Shown here piece after piece: positions 16,419 to 24,150 of a stretch of 64,000 nucleotides of DNA. Under the pieces are notes generated by a model. It was not told the DNA's origin, did no database searches, and saw only the letters and a program-made list of their open reading frames with translations. Every line of letters begins with the position of its first letter. The stretch's first letter is position 1. Position numbers and translations under genes: made by a program. The stretch comes from Archangium violaceum (GTDB lineage: Bacteria > Myxococcota > Myxococcia > Myxococcales > Myxococcaceae). Location of the stretch: assembly GCF_016887565.1 (NCBI RefSeq), contig NZ_CP069396.1, forward strand, positions 2,445,001-2,509,000, in the 5' to 3' direction.

Positions 16419-17219
16419 ATGACACCCGCGACCCGCACCAGCTTGATGGGAGATCTGCGGCGGCTGGGTTTGAGGGCTGGCGATCTCGTGATGGTGCATG
16501 CCGGCATCCGGAGCCTGGGCCCCGTGCTCGGTGGCGTGAACACCGTGGTTCAGGCGCTGCTCGATGCGGTTGGCGACAGTGGCACCCTCATGGCGTACAT
16601 GGATTGGGAGATCGGGGCGGAGCCGGAAGACTTCGAGAATGAGAGCCTTCGCGAGGAGATCCCCACGTTCGACAAGCGCATCGCGCGTGCGAGCCGCGAC
16701 CACGGGATTCTCGCGGAGACGATTCGTACCTGGCCCGGTGCGGTTCGGAGCGATCACCCGGATGCCGGCATGGCCGCGATCGGTGCGCGTGCGGAGTGGA
16801 TCTGCGCGGACCACCCACTGCAATACGGGTATGGCCCGGGCTCTCCGCTGCACAAGCTGGTGGAGAGTGGCGGCAAGGTGTTGATGCTCGGTGCGCCGCT
16901 CGAGAAGATCACGTTGTTGCATCACGTGGAGCACATGGCGAACATCCCCGGCAAGCGAATCACTCGGTACCAGCGGCCCCTCCTGATCGAGGGCGAGCGG
17001 CGCTGGGTCACCTTCGAGGAATTCGATACGAGCGAGCCGGTGACTGACGAGTTGCTCGCGTCCGGCGGAGATTACTTCACGGTCATCGCGGAGCACTGTC
17101 TCGCGGAGGGCGGCGGCTGCGCGGGAAGGGTCGCGCGAGCTTCGTCCCATCTGTTCGATGCGCGTCGACTGGTGAAGTGCGGCGTGGCCTGGCTGGAGGA
17201 GCACCACGGGGCGCGGTAG
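16419..17219 (+). CDS. Aminoglycoside N(3)-acetyltransferase family protein
   Basis: The start ATG 16419 is preceded by AGGAGGGAGGG. The 266-aa protein is a full-length AAC(3)-type (antibiotic_NAT) enzyme. It has LRAGDLVMVHAGIRSLG at the N-terminus, VQALLDAVGDSGTLMAYMDW, RSDHPDAGMAAIGARAEW, the core GPGSPLHKLVESGGKVLMLG and LLHHVEHMANIPGKR. The family transfers acetyl from acetyl-CoA to the 3-amino group of 2-deoxystreptamine antibiotics. Related chromosomal enzymes may have other amine substrates, so resistance is not proven. A truncated duplicate of its first 56 bases plus leader lies at 12366-12454. Confidence 0.9.
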   Translation: MTPATRTSLMGDLRRLGLRAGDLVMVHAGIRSLGPVLGGVNTVVQALLDAVGDSGTLMAYMDWEIGAEPEDFENESLREEIPTFDKRIARASRDHGILAETIRTWPGAVRSDHPDAGMAAIGARAEWICADHPLQYGYGPGSPLHKLVESGGKVLMLGAPLEKITLLHHVEHMANIPGKRITRYQRPLLIEGERRWVTFEEFDTSEPVTDELLASGGDYFTVIAEHCLAEGGGCAGRVARASSHLFDARRLVKCGVAWLEEHHGAR

Positions 17220-17248
17220 GCGTTCGCCATCCCGCGCCCCGGCCGACT

Positions 17249-18733
17249 TCAGTGCAGCGCGCCGTCGATGGCGCGGAGCAGGGACTGATCGCTCGAAGTG
17301 CTCACGTCTCCGGCCAGCTCCCAGATCATGATCCCACCGTACTGCTTCGCCAGGGCCGTCTTCGAGCGCAGCGTCGCGAGCCCGTTATACGAATACTGGG
17401 CTCCGTCGGCGTTGATCCAATCCGAGTTCCAGGCGTTCGGGTAGCGCGCCAGGATGTCTTTGTAGAGCACGTACGAGCTGCTCTGTCCGTTCCCACAATT
17501 GCCCCAGCAATACCCGTAGAAGGGCACCCCGAGCACGATCTTGTTCCGCGGAACGCCCTTGTTCTCGTAGTAGGAAAGCGCGGTCACCGCCTGCGAGTAA
17601 CTCGAGTGCTCACCGGGGCCCGTCCAGGTGCCCGCGTTGTCGTAGGACATGATGGTGATGAAATCGAATGAACGCAGCGTCGTGTCCGACATGCCATACT
17701 GCATCCACTGCGAGACGGCGGCCGTCACGGGAAGACCGCGCGGGCGAGCCTTCGCGATCAGCTTCGCGATGAACGTGTCGTACGCCGCGCCCATGCGATC
17801 CGGCGCCTCCACGTCCACGTCGATTCCGTCCATGTTGTTCGAGACCACGAAGTTGATGATCTCATCCACGAAGGCATCGACCTTGTCGGGCTGGTAGAAG
17901 GGCGTGATTCGACTGTCTCCTCCGCCACCACAGAGCGAGGGGAACACCTTCACGCCCCGGGCATGCGCGGCGTTCACGAACGTCGCGAGGTCGCTGGCCG
18001 GTGCCAGCTGGAGGCGCCCGTTCGCGTCGCCCAGGGCGAACGCGAGGTTCACATGCGTGAGCTTGGCGAAGTCCACCTTGCTGACCCAGCTGGCGTAGGA
18101 GCCGTACCAGTTCGGCAGGTAACCCACGACGCGCGTCCCCGAGGGCGGCGGGGGCTGGCTCGAGGGCAGGCCGGAGATCGTCAACTGCTCCCACGGGCCG
18201 AGCGCGGCGCCATACGCGAACACCGTGCCGCCGCCGCCGTTCTCCGCGGACACCCAGTGGCCCGTCGTCACCGTCTGCAGGCCGACGATGTCGCCGTTGG
18301 CGATCGCGCCGCTCCCGCTCTGCTTGACGATGCGGAACGTCTCCCAGCCGAGCCGATTCGAGCTGGCGGCGTTCAGCGTGGAGCCGCCCCCGTTCGCGGC
18401 CTGGAAATACTGGCCGGTGCCCGCGGAGATGAAGATCGTGTCCCCACTCTCGAGGGCCCCGCCGTTGATGTCGTCGACCGAGAACTTCTCCCACGCTTGC
18501 GCGGTCGTCGCCGTCGCGATGACAGCGCCGCCCCCGTTGTTTTGAGCGCCCACGTATCGGTTGCCGAGCACCGTCTTGAAGCTCACGCCGGAGGTGACCA
18601 ACGCACCCGAGGAGGTCTCGGTTGCATCGTCCTGCCCGTCAGGTGAGCTGCTCGCCGGGGTGCACGCGCTCGTGAGGAACAGAACCGAGCACGCGGTGCG
18701 AAGGAACATCCTTGAACGTTCGAAGTGGAGCAT
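17249..18733 (-). CDS. Secreted GH18 chitinase with N-terminal fascin-like domain
   Basis: The 494-aa precursor has a lipoprotein-like signal (LRTACSVLFLTSAC, Cys24). A beta-trefoil, fascin-like module spans about 50-190, with repeats GNRYVGAQNNGGGAVIA, GQYFQAANGGGSTLNA and GHWVSAENGGGGTVFA. A Pro-rich linker follows, and the GH18 barrel runs from about 200 to the end. The catalytic motif DGIDVDVE is at 302-309 with acid Glu309, MSYDNAG is the conserved barrel strand, and IWELAGD closes the fold. It should hydrolyse chitin or related beta-1,4-GlcNAc polymers outside the cell, with the trefoil as carbohydrate-binding module. A perfect hairpin separates it from the upstream gene. Confidence 0.9.
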   Translation of the reverse strand: MLHFERSRMFLRTACSVLFLTSACTPASSSPDGQDDATETSSGALVTSGVSFKTVLGNRYVGAQNNGGGAVIATATTAQAWEKFSVDDINGGALESGDTIFISAGTGQYFQAANGGGSTLNAASSNRLGWETFRIVKQSGSGAIANGDIVGLQTVTTGHWVSAENGGGGTVFAYGAALGPWEQLTISGLPSSQPPPPSGTRVVGYLPNWYGSYASWVSKVDFAKLTHVNLAFALGDANGRLQLAPASDLATFVNAAHARGVKVFPSLCGGGGDSRITPFYQPDKVDAFVDEIINFVVSNNMDGIDVDVEAPDRMGAAYDTFIAKLIAKARPRGLPVTAAVSQWMQYGMSDTTLRSFDFITIMSYDNAGTWTGPGEHSSYSQAVTALSYYENKGVPRNKIVLGVPFYGYCWGNCGNGQSSSYVLYKDILARYPNAWNSDWINADGAQYSYNGLATLRSKTALAKQYGGIMIWELAGDVSTSSDQSLLRAIDGALH

Positions 18734-18791
18734 GACGCCTGCCTTGATCGGGCGGAAGGTTGAAGCTTGCCCTCACGTCATGGAGGGGCTC

Positions 18792-18824
18792 GTGGCTCGA
18801 TTCGGGTCATCGGAATCGAGCCAC
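18792..18824 (-). terminator. Strong hairpin between two minus-strand genes
   Basis: GTGGCTCGATTC (18792-18803) and GAATCGAGCCAC (18813-18824) form a perfect 12-bp stem with a 9-base loop. It lies 25 bases after the stop of the phosphoesterase-lectin gene. There is no T-run, so it may be a processing or stabilising hairpin rather than a classical intrinsic terminator. Confidence 0.55.
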
Positions 18825-18849
18825 CTGTCGTTGAGATGGATTAGGGCGT

Positions 18850-20976
18850 TCAGAAGACCTGGACTTCGGCCAGGCTGAGCGGATCGGGTCCAGCGAGCTG
18901 GATCTTCACGTGCCGGCCGTAGCGGTTCACCGCCAGGGTCGTCACCGGGCCCGCCGCGCCCGCGTGGTAGTACTCCTGCCAGGTCACTCCATCGCTCGAG
19001 ACCAGCAGCTTGAAGTTCGACAGCCGCGTCGAGCAGCAATCGGTGCGGTTGTAGAGGACCACGGAGCCGATCCACCGGTCGGCCTGGAGGTCGACCCTCC
19101 ACCACGGCTGGGGGTCGGTGGGCGCTCCGAGCGTGTGGGTGACCGACAGATTGGGGAAGACTCCGTCGGTATTTCCATCCACCGCCTTCCAGGCCTCCGC
19201 GCTGTTGAGCAGCGACGACTGCGAGGCGGGCCTGCCCAGCGCCAGGTTCTCCCGCTGGAAGACCTGGACCTCGGCGAGGCTGAGGATGCCGGTTCCGTTG
19301 AGCTGGACCCGCACGTACCTGGCGGAGCGGTTCACCGCGAAGCCCGTCACCCGGCTCGCCTGGCCGGGATGCTGGAACTCCTGCCAGGATACCTTGTCGT
19401 TGGACACCATCAGCTTGAAGTTCGACAGCCGCGCCGAGCAGCAATCCGTGCGGTTGTGGAGGAGCACGGTCCCGAGCTGTTGCACGCTCAGCAGGTCCAC
19501 TTCCCACCACGGCTGAGAGTCCATGGGGGACTCGCGGGTGTGGGTGGTCGAATTCTGGCTGTAATTGCCGCTGAGGCTGCCATCCACTGCCCGGGAGGAG
19601 ATGCCGTTGTAGTCGGTGGAGGACTGCGTCGTGGGCTTGCCGAGCGCCAGGTTGACCGGGAATTGAACCTGAGCGTACAGACCCGAGGGGTTGCCGTACT
19701 GGTTCTTCCGGGTGATGTGCATCTTGTTGGCGTCCATCTGCACGTCCAGGAACGCTCCAGACGTGGCCGCGCCAGACACGAAGGTCGGGATGCTCGGAGG
19801 ACCGGAGGTCCGGCTCGCGGGCCGGACGAAGGGGAGCTGGAAACCCTGGTCGGCGACCCTGTGATCATGGCCGGAGAAGATCGCGACGACATTGTAGTTC
19901 GCGATGACATCCCAGTAGGCGATGCGTTCCGCTTCTGTCCACCACACCTCTTCGGGCTTTTCCACGCCAATGGAGAAGTCATCGAACCCGTAGTGGTGGA
20001 TGAGCACCACGGGCCGGCCCGAGGTGCCGACGGAGGTGGCGAGATCCAGCAGGAGGAAGGAGAGGCTGCCCTTGGGCGAGTATTTGGAGAATCCGGGAGA
20101 CGCCTCGTTGCCGGGGAAGAGGTTGAGCTGGACGAAGTGGACGTCGTGCCAGTCCCAGGAGTAGTGGGGGTTGCCCTGGAGCGTCAGGGACGTGGCCCGC
20201 TTGCGGTCATGGATGTCTGCCTGGATGGCACCGGGATCGACACAGTGCTGGCCCGCGGGGCCCGCGATGTCGCACGCGGTCTCCTGCGTGGTGTTCGGCG
20301 GCTCCATGTCGTGGTTGCCCAGGCCATCGAAGACGAACCGGGAGTAGCCCGATATGGCTTTCTTGTACCAGGAGAACTCATCCCGGGTCCGCGAGTTCTG
20401 GGTCAGGTCTCCCGCGACCACCACACCCCGCACCTGCCAGTTGCCGCTGAGGGTGTTGATCATCGACGCCAACGTCTGGTCGGCGCGCGTGTTGTCCCCG
20501 CTGTTCTGGTACTGAGGATCACCCGTGATCAGGAACCGGACATCCCGTGTCTGGGCGCCAATGCCGTAGTTCGACTGACTCACGAGCTGATGGTTGTAGT
20601 TGTAGGAAACGCAGTAGTAGTTCGGCGGAAGGCCCAGGTGGGAGCGGTCCTCCTGCTGGATGAGCGCATACCCTCCCGCCTGCATCGCGACCACGCAGTT
20701 GAAGGAGCCCGCCTCGATCTGCGCGCGAAGCATGGCTTCGCGTGAGCCCGAGGGGTTGCAGGACTTCTCGCCCCAATTGCAGCACCCATTCGTCCCAGGA
20801 GAGAGATTGGTGCTGAAATCCCCTTCGGGCACCTTCACGTTGGCGTTGGTGCCGACCTCGTTGTAGACGCAGAACGCCGAGGCGAGCCCTGGCGCGAACA
20901 AGCACAGTCCCGCGGCGATGAGGCCCAGGGGTTGCTTCAAGGCAAGGGTCGACCAGCGCGTGTCGGGCATGCGCAT
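18850..20976 (-). CDS. Secreted metallophosphoesterase with two F-type lectin (fucolectin-like) domains
   Basis: ATG 20976 is chosen because AGGAG lies just upstream; ATG 20991 and 20970 are alternatives. The 708-aa protein has a signal peptide (LGLIAAGLCLFAPGLASA) and a Cys-rich segment. A calcineurin-like phosphoesterase core spans about 145-370 (ITGDPQYQ, VVAGDLTQN, GLGNHDME, VVLIHHYG, FSGHDHRVAD), so all metal motifs are present. Two tandem F5/8-type modules follow (about 435-570 and 575-708). Each has NLALG(K/R)P, QPWWxVDL and NRTDCCSxR, the R-x-D-x4-R core of F-type lectins. It probably hydrolyses phosphoesters outside the cell while bound to fucose-like glycans. Confidence 0.85.
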   Translation of the reverse strand: MRMPDTRWSTLALKQPLGLIAAGLCLFAPGLASAFCVYNEVGTNANVKVPEGDFSTNLSPGTNGCCNWGEKSCNPSGSREAMLRAQIEAGSFNCVVAMQAGGYALIQQEDRSHLGLPPNYYCVSYNYNHQLVSQSNYGIGAQTRDVRFLITGDPQYQNSGDNTRADQTLASMINTLSGNWQVRGVVVAGDLTQNSRTRDEFSWYKKAISGYSRFVFDGLGNHDMEPPNTTQETACDIAGPAGQHCVDPGAIQADIHDRKRATSLTLQGNPHYSWDWHDVHFVQLNLFPGNEASPGFSKYSPKGSLSFLLLDLATSVGTSGRPVVLIHHYGFDDFSIGVEKPEEVWWTEAERIAYWDVIANYNVVAIFSGHDHRVADQGFQLPFVRPASRTSGPPSIPTFVSGAATSGAFLDVQMDANKMHITRKNQYGNPSGLYAQVQFPVNLALGKPTTQSSTDYNGISSRAVDGSLSGNYSQNSTTHTRESPMDSQPWWEVDLLSVQQLGTVLLHNRTDCCSARLSNFKLMVSNDKVSWQEFQHPGQASRVTGFAVNRSARYVRVQLNGTGILSLAEVQVFQRENLALGRPASQSSLLNSAEAWKAVDGNTDGVFPNLSVTHTLGAPTDPQPWWRVDLQADRWIGSVVLYNRTDCCSTRLSNFKLLVSSDGVTWQEYYHAGAAGPVTTLAVNRYGRHVKIQLAGPDPLSLAEVQVF

Positions 20977-21220
20977 CTCCGCTCCTCTCATGAGTGGTGA
21001 ACGGTGCCCGTCCGTTTCCGGGCCTGGACTTTACGTACAGCAAACTAATTGGTTCTGTCCAGAAATTCCGGATTCCCGGTTTTATGAGGCAGGACAATCC
21101 CAGACATCCAGGTGGTGGAGCAGGACTGTCCGCCGGTGCGGTGAATCGGTCCGCCGCGTCCGTGAACCGCCAGTCCCCGCCTCGCGGGCGGGGACCGGGG
21201 CCCTCACGGGGGGCGATTGC
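20977..21220. other. Intergenic region with AT-rich upstream segment
   Basis: Between two minus-strand genes, 21035-21085 is unusually AT-rich for this genome and probably holds the promoter of the phosphoesterase-lectin gene. No hexamer pair is convincing and no gene is visible. Confidence 0.4.
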
Positions 21221-22351
21221 TCAGGCCCCTTCGAAGTGGACCTTGGCCTTGTTCATCACGTGTTCCACGGCCATCAGGTGCCAGGCCACGTTCTGGAGCT
21301 GGCTCGCCGCCTTCGGGTCCACCAGGGCCTCGCGCAGCTGCGCGGACGTCAGGCCAAAGGCAACCGCCGAGTCCTCGAGCACCTCGAAGGCCTTCTCGGG
21401 CCTCAGCTCCAGCTTGTCCTTCGCGGCCACGGCCTTCAGCGCCAGGGAGATGCGCAGGCGCCGCTCCACGTCCGCCCGCGTGGCTGGATCCTTCATCCAC
21501 AGGTCCAGCGCTTCCTGCTTCTCCTCGGGCGAGAACTCCTTCTCCTCCAGCGCCTCTCCCTCGGCCGCCATCCAGCGGCGGCGGATCTCCTCATCGACGA
21601 GGGTAGGGGGGATCTCCACCTGGGTGCGGGAGGCCAGCTCGTCCAGCACCATGTTCTGCGCATCCAGCCACAGCACGTCGGCCTGCTCGTCGAGCAGCTC
21701 GTTGGCGATGGACTCCATCACCTCCTCGTGCGTGTCCCCGCGGCCCAGCTTGCGCAGGAACTCGTCCGAGTCGGTGTCGGGCATCTTCACTTCACGGGCT
21801 CCCACCAGGTCCACCAGGAAGCTCGCCGGCGTTCCGCGCAGCGACTCCACCGGGTAGTTGGCGGGCAGCACCAGATCGATCTTCAGGCTGTCGCCCACGG
21901 CCGAGCCCGCGATGGCGTCGGCGAAGCCGGGGAGCATCTCCTGGGGCGCCAGCTCCATCCAATAGTCGATGCGGATGCTGAAGGGGATGAGCTGGCCATT
22001 GGCGTAGCCGAGGACGTCGAGCTGCACGTCATCGCCCAGCACCACCTCCTCGCCCTCCTTGCGCTCCCGGACCTCCGCGAGGGCGCGGGCCAGCTCATGG
22101 AAGCGGCGGATGAGCGCATCCTCGCCGAGCGGCGGAGGTGCGGGCACCGTGACCTCGATGCCCTCCGTCGAAGGAGCCTTCACCTCGGGCAGCGGCACGG
22201 GGCCGCTGCTCACGGAGGAAACGACGGGAACCTGCTCCGCCATCAAGACGACCTTGGCGGGACCCGCGGACTTGCCACTGCTGGGGGGCTTCGAGCCAGC
22301 GGCCTTCTCGCCGCCGGCGTTCGTGCTTCCACCCTTCTTGCTCTGTGCCAC
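21221..22351 (-). CDS. Trigger-factor-like chaperone/peptidyl-prolyl isomerase
   Basis: GTG 22351 is chosen because AGGAGG lies 8 bases upstream; a longer start at 22420 lacks such a site. The 376-aa protein begins with a low-complexity Ser/Gly/Lys stretch. A FKBP-like region spans about 95-190 (VLGDDVQLDVLGYANGQLIPFS, MLPGFADAIAGSAVGDSLKI, PASFLVDLVGAREVKMP). A helical C-terminal domain like the trigger-factor substrate cradle follows (EVMESIANELLDEQADVL, QVEIPPTLVDEEIRRRW). The N-terminal ribosome-docking domain of true trigger factor is absent, so it is a paralogue not expected to bind the ribosome the usual way. Confidence 0.75.
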   Translation of the reverse strand: MAQSKKGGSTNAGGEKAAGSKPPSSGKSAGPAKVVLMAEQVPVVSSVSSGPVPLPEVKAPSTEGIEVTVPAPPPLGEDALIRRFHELARALAEVRERKEGEEVVLGDDVQLDVLGYANGQLIPFSIRIDYWMELAPQEMLPGFADAIAGSAVGDSLKIDLVLPANYPVESLRGTPASFLVDLVGAREVKMPDTDSDEFLRKLGRGDTHEEVMESIANELLDEQADVLWLDAQNMVLDELASRTQVEIPPTLVDEEIRRRWMAAEGEALEEKEFSPEEKQEALDLWMKDPATRADVERRLRISLALKAVAAKDKLELRPEKAFEVLEDSAVAFGLTSAQLREALVDPKAASQLQNVAWHLMAVEHVMNKAKVHFEGA

Positions 22352-22430
22352 CGGAAATCCTCCTGGCAGGTAGGCGCCGCGACCGTAGTCCCAGAAAGGA
22401 TTGAACCGCGAGCGTTTCACTGTCCCTACC

Positions 22431-22474
22431 AGAAAAAAAGGAGCCCGGTGGCGGCGCGCATGAAGGGGGGATGA
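22431..22474 (-). terminator. Possible terminator with T-run
   Basis: Downstream of the stop at 22475, the minus strand has a GC-rich stretch (GCGCGCCGCCACCGGGC) followed by a run of T residues opposite 22433-22439. The hairpin is weak, but the run of seven T residues is exceptional here. Confidence 0.35.
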
Positions 22475-23461
22475 CTACCCGAAGAGGCCGCCGACGAAGC
22501 TGGAGACCGTGGACACGGCGGCGCCCACCTGGCTGACCACCGGGATGTTGGTGGCGGCGGCCACCGAGCCCACCGCGGTGATGACGCTGGTCACCTTCTT
22601 GGTGGTGCTGGCGTTGGGGTCGCGCACGGTGGAGTAGGCGCTCGCCACGTCCAGGGCGGCGATGGCGATGTTGGCGCCCGGGGCGAAACGGCCGGCGGCC
22701 TTGGCCAGCGGACCCGCGGCGGCCTTGGCACCCGCCCGGATGGCGGCCTTGCCAGCGGCCTCGCTGCCCTCGCGCACCGCGGTGCGGGCGGCGGCGCGGG
22801 TGGCGGAGCCGACCGTCTGGGCGATGGAACTGCCCTTCGCGGCGCCCTTCACGGCGGTGCTGACGGCCCGGCGCACGTCGCCCACGCTGGTGGCACCCTC
22901 GAAGGCGTGCTTGGCCGCGGTGGTGGCCGCCGCGCGGACGGCCTTGCCCGTCGCGTTGGGGGCCACGGTGCGGAAGGCGTCCGAGGCCGCGCGGTAGGCG
23001 CCGCCGAACTTCTGCACGTCGCGGGCGATCTCCAGGCCGCCCTTGACGGTCTGGATGGCCGTCTTGCCGGCCGTGGCCACCGAGCCGATCGCCTTGTCGC
23101 GCGCCTGGGCGGAGCCGGAGCGGATGGCGTCACGCACGTCCTTGAACGCGGTGGCGACCTGGCCGGGCAGCTTGACGGCGTTGGTCACCGTGCCGAACGC
23201 GCCGCCCACCTTCTTGGCGATGCCGCCCTTGGTGAGCTTGTCCTTGGGATCGGTCGCCTTGGCGACGGCATTCTTCCAGTTGTTCTTCCAGGTCGTCTTG
23301 AAGCCGTCCGACTTCACGGAGCGGGCGTTCTCGAAGGCGTCCTTGATGCTCGACTTGGTCTTGGTGACCGTGTCGTACGCCTTCTTCGCCGTCTGACCGG
23401 CCTTGACCGGATCCTTCGCCAGCTGCACGACCTTCTTCTTGATTCCGCCGATGAAGCTCAT
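22475..23461 (-). CDS. Basic Ala-rich protein with glycine-zipper-like C-terminus
   Basis: The 328-aa product lacks a signal peptide. It starts MSFIGGIKKKVVQLAKDPVK, is very rich in Ala, Lys, Val and Thr, and forms predicted amphipathic helices throughout (for example AGKAAIRAGAKAAAGPLAKA). It ends in a hydrophobic, small-residue segment (GSVAAATNIPVVSQVGAAVS, then SSFVGGLFG) that could insert in a membrane. I recognise no family. Pore-forming bacteriocins, phage-like lysis proteins and structural coiled proteins can have this composition. GGAG precedes the ATG, and the region upstream is AT-rich (AAATTTTTAATT), suggesting its own promoter. Confidence 0.65.
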   Translation of the reverse strand: MSFIGGIKKKVVQLAKDPVKAGQTAKKAYDTVTKTKSSIKDAFENARSVKSDGFKTTWKNNWKNAVAKATDPKDKLTKGGIAKKVGGAFGTVTNAVKLPGQVATAFKDVRDAIRSGSAQARDKAIGSVATAGKTAIQTVKGGLEIARDVQKFGGAYRAASDAFRTVAPNATGKAVRAAATTAAKHAFEGATSVGDVRRAVSTAVKGAAKGSSIAQTVGSATRAAARTAVREGSEAAGKAAIRAGAKAAAGPLAKAAGRFAPGANIAIAALDVASAYSTVRDPNASTTKKVTSVITAVGSVAAATNIPVVSQVGAAVSTVSSFVGGLFG

Positions 23462-23608
23462 GGAAGAACTCCTGCTCCGAAATTTTTAATTGGGGACCGC
23501 AGATACCGGGATTATCGGCCCCGCCCCCCCGAGGTTTCCTGGATCATGCCGATTTTTTCTTTCCTACACGAGCCCACATCCGCGGACAGCCGGGGCGAAG
23601 AAACGCGA

Positions 23609-23639
23609 TAGTCCAGGAAACTTCCCGGCGGGTTCCTGG
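23609..23639. promoter_or_regulatory. Perfect inverted repeat upstream of the DUF6209 gene
   Basis: GTCCAGGAA (23609-23617) and TTCCTGGAC (23631-23639) are perfectly inverted around 13 bases. A third half-site TTCCTGGAT lies at 23536-23544. It sits 42 bases before the start at 23681 and could be an operator or a leader hairpin. Confidence 0.4.
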
Positions 23640-23680
23640 ACAACCTCCGGGCTGTCCCTACCCCAGCTCCGGAGAAAGTC

Positions 23681-24097
23681 TTGTCGTCCAAGCTCTGCGC
23701 GTTCGTTCTTCCCCTGCTGATCGCCACCTCGGCCGTGGCGGAGACCCCGGTCATCTCCTTCCCGGTGAGTGGCTCCTATACGGTGACGGGTACCCTGCGT
23801 GCCGGTCAGCCGCTCACCATCCACTACGCGCTCGACCGGCTGAAGAAGTGCCGCGCGACGTACAGCGGCATGGACACCTGGCTCATCGCCGTCGAGTACC
23901 GCTTCGATTACGGCACCTTCCAGGAGGCCTACGTGACCAACACGAGCGGGTACAGGCGCGAGCCGGTTCCGGCCACGATCACCGCGCCGGCCGGTGCACG
24001 CACCCTGGAGCTGCGGTTCAGGAACTGGGACCGTGGGGGCTGCGTCGCCTATGACCCGAGCTCCTGGCCCATCTACACGTTCACGCTCCAGCAGTAA
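23681..24097 (+). CDS. DUF6209 family secreted protein
   Basis: The start is TTG 23681 with GGAG upstream; no in-frame ATG precedes the signal peptide MSSKLCAFVLPLLIATSAVA. The 138-aa precursor gives a small beta-rich protein with YALDRLKKCRATYSGMDTWLI, FRNWDRGGCVAYDPSSWPIY and a C-terminal TFTL strand. This agrees with DUF6209 proteins of myxobacteria as I remember them. Two cysteines could form a disulphide. A strong terminator follows the stop, so it is probably monocistronic. The function is unknown. Confidence 0.75.
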   Translation: MSSKLCAFVLPLLIATSAVAETPVISFPVSGSYTVTGTLRAGQPLTIHYALDRLKKCRATYSGMDTWLIAVEYRFDYGTFQEAYVTNTSGYRREPVPATITAPAGARTLELRFRNWDRGGCVAYDPSSWPIYTFTLQQ

Positions 24098-24113
24098 CCG
24101 AGAGTCGGGACGC

Positions 24114-24150
24114 GGGCCCCGGGGTGCATCCCCGGGGCCCTGTCTTCTTC
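24114..24150 (+). terminator. Strong intrinsic terminator
   Basis: A perfect 11-bp GC stem (24114-24124 with 24130-24140) around the loop TGCAT is followed by TGTCTTCTTCT. It ends the DUF6209 transcript and meets the end of the converging EF-G gene, so it may serve both directions. Confidence 0.85.
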
